64,000 bases of DNA from Bacilli bacterium (GTDB taxonomy: Bacteria > Bacillota_I > Bacilli_A > RF39 > UBA660). Positions 46,220-54,166 of the stretch are shown here, piece by piece. The translations under genes and the position numbers were made by a program. Positions within the stretch are counted from its first letter, which is position 1. Each line of letters begins with the position of its first letter. The stretch spans positions 73,885 to 137,884 of the forward strand of contig JAFUFG010000001.1 of NCBI GenBank assembly GCA_017470045.1. The letters run 5' to 3'. The notes under the pieces are model-generated. The model was not told the DNA's origin and searched no databases. It saw only the letters and a list, made by a program, of their open reading frames with translations.

Positions 46220-46622
46220 TTTTGATGAATTTCAAAAATTAAAATCTAAACGTAATTCTGCTAAAGAGTCTTATGAATATGCAATACGAGATTTAAATGT
46301 AGCAATGAAAGATTATAATCATAGTCAAAAACTTGATAAAGAGGGGTTTCGGTTTCATTATGATCCTACTCCTGAAAGCTATTTAACTGCTAATAGTCCA
46401 GCTACATGCAGTTTTTTAAGATTAGTAGAATTCACGAAGAAATACTATGATATTAAAGCAGAGTATGAAGAATTGAATAGAGAATTTATGAGGCAAAGCA
46501 GAATAATTGATTTAGAATGCGAAATTGATGATTATATCGATCGTATTAAAAATAATAATTCATCTGATAATATTAAATTTCTAAAAGACGATTTAAATCA
46601 GTTATTTAAATTAATCAAATAA
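46212..46622 (+). CDS. Hypothetical coiled-coil protein, paralogue B, 136 aa
   Basis: Helical throughout. It shares FxxLVExxKxYYDxKAEyEExNrEfxRxxRIxxLE with the next gene, so the two are tandem duplicates. Translationally coupled to the upstream gene (overlap). Confidence 0.62.
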   Translation: MINFDEFQKLKSKRNSAKESYEYAIRDLNVAMKDYNHSQKLDKEGFRFHYDPTPESYLTANSPATCSFLRLVEFTKKYYDIKAEYEELNREFMRQSRIIDLECEIDDYIDRIKNNNSSDNIKFLKDDLNQLFKLIK

Positions 46623-46643
46623 TTTAAGGAGGAGATTGGTATA

Positions 46644-47051
46644 ATGCCAGATAAATTAAATTATGATTATTTAAACAAACTTAGACAAGAAAAGTATTCT
46701 AAAAGTAGAGATTATGATTATTCGGTAAAATATTTGAATTCTGCTATTACCGAATCTCAAAGATGTATAAGTGATATTAATAGTTCAAATATAGATTATA
46801 CAGAAGAAAAAAGACCTGAATTATCTTATTTATCAGAACAGTTTTTAAATCTTGTAGAAACTGCCAAAGATTATTATGATTCAAAAGCTGAATCCGAAAA
46901 AATAAATAAAGAATACAAAAGATTAGCAAGAATACTTGAATTAGAAGAATCTATTGGTAATTATATTAGATGGATCTCTAATGCTAATTATACAGATTAT
47001 AATGAGCCATTAGAAAATGATTTTAATGAATTGATAAATTTAATTAAATGA
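46644..47051 (+). CDS. Hypothetical coiled-coil protein, paralogue B', 135 aa
   Basis: Paralogue of the preceding gene (FLNLVETAKDYYDSKAESEK aligns with FLRLVEFTKKYYDIKAEYEE). AAGGAGG upstream. Duplicate with diverged N-terminus. Confidence 0.62.
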   Translation: MPDKLNYDYLNKLRQEKYSKSRDYDYSVKYLNSAITESQRCISDINSSNIDYTEEKRPELSYLSEQFLNLVETAKDYYDSKAESEKINKEYKRLARILELEESIGNYIRWISNANYTDYNEPLENDFNELINLIK

Positions 47052-47066
47052 AGGAGAGGATATACT

Positions 47067-47780
47067 ATGGAAGAGTGTGAATTTGTATTAAAGGAGATAA
47101 AAATAATTAAAAAGATTCAAGACGAATCTAAAAAGTTAACAAAAGAAAGCAATAATCTTATTAACGAGTGTCTTTATAATAAAAATGCAGAATCATATAA
47201 TACTACATTTGAAAAAGTGTTAACTCAGGTAAATGATATTAATAAGAGTATTATGGAATTGAAAGGATTTGTTACTACAAAATTTAACGAAAATATCAAT
47301 TCTAATCCTAGTAATAATGATATTTTTAAAGAATATGAGGGTATATTAAATGCGCATTTAGAAAAAGAGAAATCTATTCTTGTTCATTTACTTGATTGGA
47401 TGAATACATTATATGAAGATGCATTTAAATATTCTCAGATACAAATTATTACATCGGATGATTTTGACGACTGTGCTAACTATATTTATAGAGATAAAAT
47501 AATTCCTGTAGACGGAATAGATTTCGATGTTAACGTATTCTGTTCTATAGTATCTGATTTAACTAGAATTGACCCCGATAGTGTAGAAAATGAATGGAAT
47601 GGTAAAAAATCGTACTTTTTATATAAAAATAAAATATTTGAATCAGAATACGTACATGGGCAAGGATCATTATATACATTAAGAATATTACAACCAGATG
47701 AAGATTGCCCTAAATATGCTGTAAATTTAAAAGAGTTATTTATAAGCTATAAGCATAGATTTGAGGAGGAGTTTAATTAA
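47067..47780 (+). CDS. Hypothetical protein, paralogue A' of the duplicated pair, 237 aa
   Basis: C-terminal domain parallels the gene at 45530 (TSDDFDDCA...FDVNVFCSIV...NKIFESEYVHGQGSLYTLRIL). With the two coiled-coil genes between them the order is A-B-B'-A'. The N-terminal coiled coil differs from copy A. Function unknown. Confidence 0.65.
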   Translation: MEECEFVLKEIKIIKKIQDESKKLTKESNNLINECLYNKNAESYNTTFEKVLTQVNDINKSIMELKGFVTTKFNENINSNPSNNDIFKEYEGILNAHLEKEKSILVHLLDWMNTLYEDAFKYSQIQIITSDDFDDCANYIYRDKIIPVDGIDFDVNVFCSIVSDLTRIDPDSVENEWNGKKSYFLYKNKIFESEYVHGQGSLYTLRILQPDEDCPKYAVNLKELFISYKHRFEEEFN

Positions 47781-48308
47781 ATGGCGCACCATCGTGTATA
47801 TGAGAACTTTGTAGTTATTGACTCCGAAATAATTTGGATGAATGAAGAAATAGTAAATATTATTACTCATATTCAAGAAGATGATAAATATATACATAGT
47901 AATGAATTTAAATTTAAAATATACTTTTTGACAATGACTAATAAAAATATTTATAAACTTGCTAAACATTGTATCGGAGTAATAAATTTAAATGAAGAGT
48001 ATCATGATTTGGATGTAGAACGTGATATTAGAGCTATTGTTGACTTATCATCGGATATTGAGTATAGTATTACAATGATTGATAATGTTAAAATGGCTAA
48101 TAAGTACGCAATACTGGATATATCAACTAATATTAAACGTATTGTAGATACGCTACAAGACATGAGTAATATAGCTGGTGGTATATGTCATTCAGACTAT
48201 TGTTATGTCGAAAGAAAGCTACTTACAAAAGAGTCTGTTTATGGCGATAGTAAAAAGGAGATTTTGATAGAGAATGGAGAAACAAGAATTATTGAAGAAA
48301 ACGTTTGA
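47781..48308 (+). CDS. Hypothetical helical protein, 175 aa
   Basis: Starts on the base after the previous stop; GAGGAG lies in the previous gene's last codons. Helical, with repeated hydrophobic positions. It shares general composition with the neighbouring accessory genes and belongs to the same operon. Confidence 0.58.
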   Translation: MAHHRVYENFVVIDSEIIWMNEEIVNIITHIQEDDKYIHSNEFKFKIYFLTMTNKNIYKLAKHCIGVINLNEEYHDLDVERDIRAIVDLSSDIEYSITMIDNVKMANKYAILDISTNIKRIVDTLQDMSNIAGGICHSDYCYVERKLLTKESVYGDSKKEILIENGETRIIEENV

Positions 48309-48528
48309 AATCCATAAGGCGATTAATCGCCTTATGGAATATGATGTCGATAATATAAAAATAGACTTAGATGAATTGTCTAAAAATAAGATGACTGAAT
48401 ATCAGTTCAAGATGTTATCAGTAGCATCTATTGCTATGGAACAAGTACTTTGGTCTCTTAAATTAGCATCAGATTGTTGTTGTGATGTGGAAAACGATTT
48501 GACTCTTGAGGAGAATGATAATGGGTAA
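48274..48528 (+). CDS. Hypothetical protein, 84 aa
   Basis: Overlaps the previous gene by 35 bp in another frame, with AAGGAG 12 bases upstream. Helical, ending in a Cys-rich, acidic segment (SDCCCDVENDLTLEE). Unrecognised. Confidence 0.5.
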   Translation: MEKQELLKKTFEIHKAINRLMEYDVDNIKIDLDELSKNKMTEYQFKMLSVASIAMEQVLWSLKLASDCCCDVENDLTLEENDNG

Positions 48529-48572
48529 AAGAGTCTGGTAAATATAATGCATGGAATGAGGAGGAATAAAAT

Positions 48573-48848
48573 ATGAAATCTTTAGTTAAAATTTTACTGA
48601 TAACTTTTATGTGTATGATGGTTGTAGGGTGTAATCCTGTAGCTAGAAAAATGGGTGGTAATATGACCATTAATCTGAAACCAGGAGAAAAACTAGTTAA
48701 TGCAACGTGGAAAGATACATCGTTATGGATTCTCACAAGAAAGATGAAATCTGATGATGTTGTTGAAACGTACAAGTTTAAAGAAGACTCTACGTTCGGT
48801 GTCCTAGAGGGCACTGTAACTATCTACGAATATAAGGAGGATAAGTAA
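48573..48848 (+). CDS. Phage lipoprotein, 91 aa
   Basis: Signal peptide with Lys residues then a hydrophobic core and the lipobox VVGC (Cys20). The mature part has PGEKLVNATWK, SLWILTRKM and TFGVLEGTV, a pattern I associate with small phage-encoded lipoproteins. Lipoprotein export puts it in the host envelope; superinfection exclusion is the usual suggestion, not shown here. The stop overlaps the next start (TAATG). Confidence 0.68.
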   Translation: MKSLVKILLITFMCMMVVGCNPVARKMGGNMTINLKPGEKLVNATWKDTSLWILTRKMKSDDVVETYKFKEDSTFGVLEGTVTIYEYKEDK

Positions 48849-49378
48849 TGAAAGTAATAACAGCACCAAATGATTACATATTGAAACCTGGAGAAATATC
48901 TGTATTTTTAGCAGGTGGGATTACTAATTGCCCAAATTGGCAGGCTAATATTATTGAACAGCTTGACAACTATCATCTGCCTCAATTAGTTGTGTTTAAT
49001 CCTAGAAGAGAGAACTTTCCGATTAATGATCCAAATGCATCTTATGAACAGATAGAATGGGAATTTAAATACTTAGAACGAGCAGATATATTTTCAATGT
49101 ATTTTTGTGCATCTGAAAGTGATCAACCTATCTGTATGTATGAGTTAGGAAGATATATTTCTAGAATGCAGTCAAAGCATCCTACTACTTGGAAATATAG
49201 AATTGTTATATCTGTAGAAGATGGTTATAAACGTAAGAACGATGTATTAATTCAAACAAATTTAGCATGCGGAGATTTATTTGTTAATACACAAATGCCA
49301 ATACTTCAAGATTATCACACAATAATGATAAAGCAATCTTTCCATAATATACTTGAATTAAGAAACTTTCGATATTAA
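48848..49378 (+). CDS. Nucleoside 2-deoxyribosyltransferase-like protein
   Basis: 176 residues. SVFLAGGITNCPNWQ near the N-terminus, VVFNPRR, WEFKYLERADIFSMYF, and DQPICMYELGRY with the expected nucleophilic Glu. These segments match the NDT/DUF-type Rossmann-like fold that cleaves or exchanges N-glycosidic bonds of deoxynucleosides. In phages this could recycle nucleotides or act on a nucleotide signal. The position among accessory genes allows either. The ATG overlaps the lipoprotein stop. Confidence 0.68.
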   Translation: MKVITAPNDYILKPGEISVFLAGGITNCPNWQANIIEQLDNYHLPQLVVFNPRRENFPINDPNASYEQIEWEFKYLERADIFSMYFCASESDQPICMYELGRYISRMQSKHPTTWKYRIVISVEDGYKRKNDVLIQTNLACGDLFVNTQMPILQDYHTIMIKQSFHNILELRNFRY

Positions 49379-49406
49379 AGAAAGTGATAAAGGAGGACTA
49401 GTAATT

Positions 49407-49784
49407 ATGTCTGTTTATTCTACTCATGTAAATATTGAAAAGAGAACTGATGATGGTGTATATTGGTTAGTAGAAGGTATTGAATATCCTAATCTTATTA
49501 CAGATGGTATTACATTAGAAGAAGCTATTGATAATGCTAAAGATGCTTGGTCTCTTCTTTGTACTGTATACGAAGATAAAGGAGTAGAGATTGACCCTCC
49601 CGATAATAAGTTTGATAATGAAACTTGGGATGGTGTATCCGAATTACAAGATGATACAACTAAAGTAGTTGTTTTTATCGATTCATTTGATATAGATGTG
49701 TATAGAGACAATGTATCAGACTATGATCCTGATAAAGAAACCGATGACTCTATGAAAGTAATAGAGGAGAATGTAGATAAGTAA
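49407..49784 (+). CDS. HicB-like protein without HicA
   Basis: 125 residues. The first 70 residues have the HicB half-nuclease-like fold pattern (VNIEKRTDDGVYWLVEGIEYPNLITDG...EEAIDNAKDAWSLL). The C-terminal part is acidic and lacks an evident DNA-binding domain. No HicA toxin gene is adjacent, so it may act as an orphan antitoxin or be used for another purpose. AAAGGAGG start. Confidence 0.6.
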   Translation: MSVYSTHVNIEKRTDDGVYWLVEGIEYPNLITDGITLEEAIDNAKDAWSLLCTVYEDKGVEIDPPDNKFDNETWDGVSELQDDTTKVVVFIDSFDIDVYRDNVSDYDPDKETDDSMKVIEENVDK

Positions 49785-49803
49785 CGAATCAAAATAAATT
49801 GAT

Positions 49804-49828
49804 AGAGAACGGTTTAAAACCGTTCTCT
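49804..49828 (+). terminator. Intrinsic terminator
   Basis: AGAGAACGGTTT/AAACCGTTCTCT stem followed by TTTTTT. Confidence 0.9.
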
Positions 49829-49864
49829 TTTTTAATAATCTTATATGAAGGATAGGAGGTATAT

Positions 49865-50695
49865 ATGATTAAAAGCATTCAGTATACTAATTTAGAAAAT
49901 GTACCATCGTATTATGCTGCCGATGTTAAATCGTTAGCTCAATTTATAAAGAAACCAATGGAATTTAAAACTGGTATTAATGTTATTCTTGGGCCAAATG
50001 GTATAGGAAAATCAACTATTATCAGAGATTTAGCAAAATATTTTTATTGTTATAATACAGGTATTTTTGAATTTACAGATAGCGCTATAGACGAAGTATA
50101 TAAGCACAGTTTAGATCAATATTGGAAAGCTATTGATAAACTTAGAGATGGAATGACAATCAGTTCTGATGGTCAAGTATGCTATATTTCATCTAAAAGA
50201 TTTAATGGAAACGTTGATGTTTGTAACAGAGATTATGGTAATGATATGGATGGATTAGCTGAAGTATGGAACAATTTCCATTCCAGTAGTGGTCAAACCA
50301 ATTTAAGATCATTTAATCATATATGGAATTTAATAAAGAAGTTGGATTTTGACGCACATAGAAAGAAAGTTATAATAGACTATAAACAAACTGATCAATA
50401 TAAAAACAGGCATTTTGGTATTACAGAATTCTACCATATAGAGAATCCAGATTTAAGTCCTAGTGTTCCTACAATATTAATGGACGAATTAGATGCCAAT
50501 CTAGATGTAGTAAATACTGTGTCTTTATTTAAAGCATTTGAAATACTATCAGATAGATTTCAAATTATTATGTCTACACATTCTCCATTACTCTATTATA
50601 TAAAAAATGTAAATGTAATAGAATTAATTCCAGGATACTATAAGAAATGTGATGAAGAACTACATGCCTTCATGAAAGATCATAATCTGGGGTAG
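49865..50695 (+). CDS. ABC/OLD-like ATPase, 276 aa
   Basis: Walker A GPNGIGKST (43-51), Walker B TILMDELDANLD, and H-loop IIMSTHSPLL. The coiled-coil arm is very short, and no TOPRIM or nuclease domain is fused. This compact AAA_15/21-type layout occurs in defence, anti-defence and DNA-repair ATPases. It forms its own transcription unit between two terminators. The partner, if any, is not obvious. Confidence 0.73.
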   Translation: MIKSIQYTNLENVPSYYAADVKSLAQFIKKPMEFKTGINVILGPNGIGKSTIIRDLAKYFYCYNTGIFEFTDSAIDEVYKHSLDQYWKAIDKLRDGMTISSDGQVCYISSKRFNGNVDVCNRDYGNDMDGLAEVWNNFHSSSGQTNLRSFNHIWNLIKKLDFDAHRKKVIIDYKQTDQYKNRHFGITEFYHIENPDLSPSVPTILMDELDANLDVVNTVSLFKAFEILSDRFQIIMSTHSPLLYYIKNVNVIELIPGYYKKCDEELHAFMKDHNLG

Positions 50696-50715
50696 ACTCA
50701 TATGAGTCTACTCTA
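50693..50715 (+). terminator. Palindromic terminator
   Basis: TAGACTCAT/ATGAGTCTA, perfect, overlapping the ATPase stop; left edge of the second cassette copy. Confidence 0.75.
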
Positions 50716-50775
50716 ATTTAAATCTGTTTTTAATTATATACTATAGTTATGAATAAACAAGAAAGGAGAAGTATT
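50712..50775 (+). repeat. Promoter-leader cassette, copy 2
   Basis: Nearly identical to 41235-41300 with a few substitutions. It contains AATTATATACTATAGTTATG and AATAAACAAGAAAGGAG ahead of the next start. Confidence 0.65.
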
Positions 50776-50778
50776 AAT

Positions 50779-51033
50779 ATGAGTAATGATAATAATCGCC
50801 ATAGAGCCATATACGGTCTAGCAACAAAGTATTTTATTAAATACACTAAAATAGGATACAAAAAATTTGTTGGGAATGATATTACTATGCTTTATAAATG
50901 GCCCATTTTTTTATACTATAGAAAGATAAGATCTAGGGCTATAAAACGCTCTAGAGAAAAAGATGCTGCTAAATCTTGGAAAAGGTTAGATGCACAGATT
51001 AAGAAAGATCTAAAAAAAGAAATTCGTTCTTAA
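50779..51033 (+). CDS. Small basic protein, 84 aa
   Basis: The start at ATG 50779 (MSNDNNRHRA) is chosen over 50749 because GAAAGGAG lies between them; the first ATG belongs to the duplicated leader. Very basic C-terminal half (RSRAIKRSREKD...KKDLKKEIRS). Possible nucleic-acid binding; unrecognised. Confidence 0.55.
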   Translation: MSNDNNRHRAIYGLATKYFIKYTKIGYKKFVGNDITMLYKWPIFLYYRKIRSRAIKRSREKDAAKSWKRLDAQIKKDLKKEIRS

Positions 51034-51041
51034 AAAGCAAT

Positions 51042-51077
51042 AAGTATACGGTAGGGAATATTCCCTACCGTATACTT
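51042..51077. terminator. Bidirectional palindromic terminator
   Basis: 36-bp palindrome (AAGTATACGGTAGGGAAT and its complement) with A-run on the left and T-run on the right, between convergent genes. Confidence 0.88.
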
Positions 51078-51079
51078 TT

Positions 51080-51943
51080 TTAGAATTTTTTACAGAAGTT
51101 ATTAATCTGGTTCTGGACAAACTTATTTAAAGGTACAATAATAGTCTGATAATCATCAGTTATCATAGTTACCTGAGTGCCTTCTTGGTTTACTTTGATA
51201 CTCTGATAGAAAGGAGAAAAGTCGTTGCAAATAGTATATACATCGGCAGATTCTTTAAGAATCATTTTAACTACATCTTCATTCATGATAGGAGCGATAA
51301 AGTTGTCGTCTTCTCCTACAAACAAATTATTTCCTTTTTCAATAATCGATTCTTGTAATGTTTTAATACCTGTTGTGGACTCCGTTATACCTTGGGTATA
51401 GGCTTGAACATAAGACGGAAAATATACCCTATCCCAACACACGATTCGTAAATTTCCGACTTTAGAACGACCATTAACTATTTGAATACTTCCTAAAGAA
51501 CGTAACGAAAATGACGGTTTTTGGCCACTCTTTAAATCTTCATTAAATGATTTACCTAATTCATTATTGGTACCACGAACCCACGATTTAACAACAGGAC
51601 CTTCCATCCAAAGTTTTTGATACCAAACCTGTTCCAGCATAGGGTCTATCTTTTGCTGTCTAGCTAAGTTCATATCCAGCGGATGCCCCGCTTCGCCTTT
51701 CATATTCCCCGTAGTAACTAGCTCTTTAATACGATCTCCGTATATTTCTCTATGAAGATCTTCCGTAGCATAATATCGTCTATTACGGTTTAATACTTCA
51801 GCTACCTGAAGTACAGCTTCTGCTACCAACCAATCCTTATCTTTTTTAATAATATCACAAGATACAGCATCAGGTGGAACTGTAGACTCATTAATCATAT
51901 AAGCTACAGGAGTATCATTTTTAAATTCTATTACATCAGCCAT
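51080..51943 (-). CDS. Prohead maturation protease, T4 gp21-like
   Basis: 287 residues. LNRNRRYYATEDL matches the NGR-Y substrate-strand region of phage prohead serine proteases. His87 in GEAGHP and Ser146 in PSFSLRSLG fit the catalytic pair of gp21-type enzymes (His85/Ser140 in T4). Candidate self-processing sites: INE-S at 19/20, ITE-S at 188/189 and LQE-S at 198/199. In T4 this enzyme cleaves scaffold, internal and head proteins after (I/L)-x-E before packaging. AGGAGG start on the minus strand. Confidence 0.85.
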   Translation of the reverse strand: MADVIEFKNDTPVAYMINESTVPPDAVSCDIIKKDKDWLVAEAVLQVAEVLNRNRRYYATEDLHREIYGDRIKELVTTGNMKGEAGHPLDMNLARQQKIDPMLEQVWYQKLWMEGPVVKSWVRGTNNELGKSFNEDLKSGQKPSFSLRSLGSIQIVNGRSKVGNLRIVCWDRVYFPSYVQAYTQGITESTTGIKTLQESIIEKGNNLFVGEDDNFIAPIMNEDVVKMILKESADVYTICNDFSPFYQSIKVNQEGTQVTMITDDYQTIIVPLNKFVQNQINNFCKKF

Positions 51944-52055
51944 TTATTAAAGCCTCCTATATTAATAAAGTTATTAATTTAATGTCAGGATAATAGAGCA
52001 TTATAAATTATAAATAGGTTATAACAGCAAAATAAGATATTAATATAGAAAGTAG

Positions 52056-52370
52056 ATGATAAATATGATCAATATAGTTATTATGAATGATGCTGGTACT
52101 GATGGATATGCTAGTGTGTTTGAAGTTAATAAAAATAATTATTTTGCTAGAATATTTGAACACGATAATGAGATAATTTGTACTATTACTAGATTAGGTG
52201 AAGAAATTATAGTAGATCATCAGCATAGTAGATTTGAAATGGAAGATGAACCATTCTATGTAAATAAAGAAGCATTATTTGTATCTCCAACTTCTTTAGC
52301 TGGAAGAATAGAAGATTGTTTTAAAGAAAAAGTAAACTGGATATTTTTAAACGAAAATGGTGAATTATAA
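52056..52370 (+). CDS. Hypothetical protein, 104 aa
   Basis: The ribosome binding site is weak, and ATG 52065 is an alternative start. Beta-rich appearance with DAGTDGYASVFEV and a C-terminal helix. A single gene followed by its own terminator. Unrecognised. Confidence 0.5.
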   Translation: MINMINIVIMNDAGTDGYASVFEVNKNNYFARIFEHDNEIICTITRLGEEIIVDHQHSRFEMEDEPFYVNKEALFVSPTSLAGRIEDCFKEKVNWIFLNENGEL

Positions 52371-52393
52371 GAGTAGACTATATAGTCTACTCT
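52368..52393 (+). terminator. Palindromic terminator
   Basis: AAGAGTAGACTAT/ATAGTCTACTCTT followed by TCTTTTTG; touches the preceding stop. Confidence 0.82.
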
Positions 52394-52476
52394 TTCTTTT
52401 TGTATCTAAATAGGTATTGTTTATTCATGACCTCAACATTTGTGTAATACCGAATATAGATAGGAGGTAGATTTAT

Positions 52477-53892
52477 TTGGGTACTTTTTCGAACTCAAGA
52501 TTAGGTAGTACATTCAGATCAGATAATACTAGTATACATGCTGCAACGCACTCTTCTAGTGAAAGAAGTAGTATAATTAATAATATACTGGATTCAAAAA
52601 TAAATAGAGTTAAAGATAATCCGTTTACTTTCTTTAATAGTATGACTATTACAGAAGTAACGTTTTATAATATTAATAAAGAATTCACTACATTAGATGA
52701 ATCTCTTGATAATACTTTTAACTTTATTGGTCCTGCTAGTGGATTAAGATTCGATCAGATTAATGGTGTTATATTGTATGGTCTTGGTAGAGTAGAATTG
52801 GATATAGACGTTACCGAATGGGGACCAGAGGCTGCACCTATTGAAGGCGATTGCTATTTACCACCTAACTCTTTCACACCATATCAAGAATCTTATTTTG
52901 TAATTAATTATCTTACTGAAAATACTGGTAGAGTATTTTATTTCAGAATAACAGCAGTAAACCAAGATACATTTACTAATGGTAATAACTATTGGAAATT
53001 ATCTTATAAACTGGAAGCAGTAGATCAGGATATTACTCCGCAATTAATTAATACATATCAATTCTTATCTTCTAATATTGGATATGGTGGGACTCTTGTA
53101 GATGCTGGATCATATGAATTATATGGGCAACTTAGTGAAGTAATCTCTCAATTAAAGAAATTCTATTGTGAGATGTTCTTCCAGAACTCTACTCAGACAT
53201 TTATATTTAAATATGGAATGTTTGATATGTATTTCTATGATCCGTATTTGATAGAATTCTTAATTCGTAACAAAATATTTGCTACTAATGATGAAAACTA
53301 CATTCATGTATGCCAACCGGCTGATCCACCTGTATATATGAAGATGGATTATAACCACACATTTTTTAGATTAATAGAAGATCCAGAGAATACTAAAGTA
53401 TGCTATTATGTAGGATATGGGTTATTAGTTACAGATCCTATGTCTCTTATGGTTGTAAGATTAGAACCGTATTATATGATTACTGTAAGAGATGAATATG
53501 GCGATAGAATTACTGGTAATCTAATAGAACCAATTGATATATTCGATGGAGAATTATTACAATTAATTCCTGGATATAAAGATATGTATCCTGAGAAGTG
53601 TCCTTGTGGATGTGAAGAATTATTAGAAAAAATAAATCCATCAAGAGAGTACTATAAGATTATTTATGCATATTTAAATGGTAAAACTATTACTCCAGAA
53701 GCATTGAAACTTTTATCTCAGATATGCTTTGTTCCTTGTAAAGAATTGTATTATACGATTCCTGTATTAATTTATATTTTACAGAAAACAGCTAGTTCTT
53801 TAAACTTATCGGACGTAAATTCTAAGTCTAATGTAGATACTTCTACCCAAACTAATCAAGAAACTGCTAATATGATGAGTATTATAAACTAA
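52477..53892 (+). CDS. Probable virion structural protein, 471 aa
   Basis: Translation probably starts at TTG 52477, since AGGAGG lies 8 bases upstream and no ATG fits. The N-terminus is Ser/Arg-rich; a large beta-rich body follows (residues 50-350), with a Cys cluster CPCGC and a helical C-terminus with a disordered tail. Size and position between prohead protease and core proteins suggest a head, neck or tail component. No family identified. Confidence 0.5.
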   Translation: MGTFSNSRLGSTFRSDNTSIHAATHSSSERSSIINNILDSKINRVKDNPFTFFNSMTITEVTFYNINKEFTTLDESLDNTFNFIGPASGLRFDQINGVILYGLGRVELDIDVTEWGPEAAPIEGDCYLPPNSFTPYQESYFVINYLTENTGRVFYFRITAVNQDTFTNGNNYWKLSYKLEAVDQDITPQLINTYQFLSSNIGYGGTLVDAGSYELYGQLSEVISQLKKFYCEMFFQNSTQTFIFKYGMFDMYFYDPYLIEFLIRNKIFATNDENYIHVCQPADPPVYMKMDYNHTFFRLIEDPENTKVCYYVGYGLLVTDPMSLMVVRLEPYYMITVRDEYGDRITGNLIEPIDIFDGELLQLIPGYKDMYPEKCPCGCEELLEKINPSREYYKIIYAYLNGKTITPEALKLLSQICFVPCKELYYTIPVLIYILQKTASSLNLSDVNSKSNVDTSTQTNQETANMMSIIN

Positions 53893-53939
53893 TGATGGGT
53901 AACATATAAATAAATCTTTAGGAAAGGAGACCGTTTTGT

Positions 53940-54146
53940 ATGATTAAAGACGACTTTTCTAGCTTTTTAGAAGATCAAATGAGCCAAGAAGACGATTTCG
54001 ATACAATGTTTTCATTGTCCGAAGACGGATTCGGGGCTTTTGATAATATATTTTCTACAGATTCTTTTAATGAAACAATGGATAATTTATTTCCTTGTGG
54101 AGTCAAAGAAGAATACATGCAGAAATTAGAACAAGAAGATTTTTAA
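53940..54146 (+). CDS. Small acidic protein, possible prohead core protein, 68 aa
   Basis: Very acidic with Phe at regular positions (DDFSSFLEDQ, DDFDTMFSL). T4 has a comparable small acidic core protein (gp67) in its prohead core, near the protease and scaffold genes. AAAGGAGA start; 20 bp before the large acidic gene. The analogy is charge- and position-based. Confidence 0.48.
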   Translation: MIKDDFSSFLEDQMSQEDDFDTMFSLSEDGFGAFDNIFSTDSFNETMDNLFPCGVKEEYMQKLEQEDF

Positions 54147-54166
54147 TTGATTAGGAGGAAACTCAT

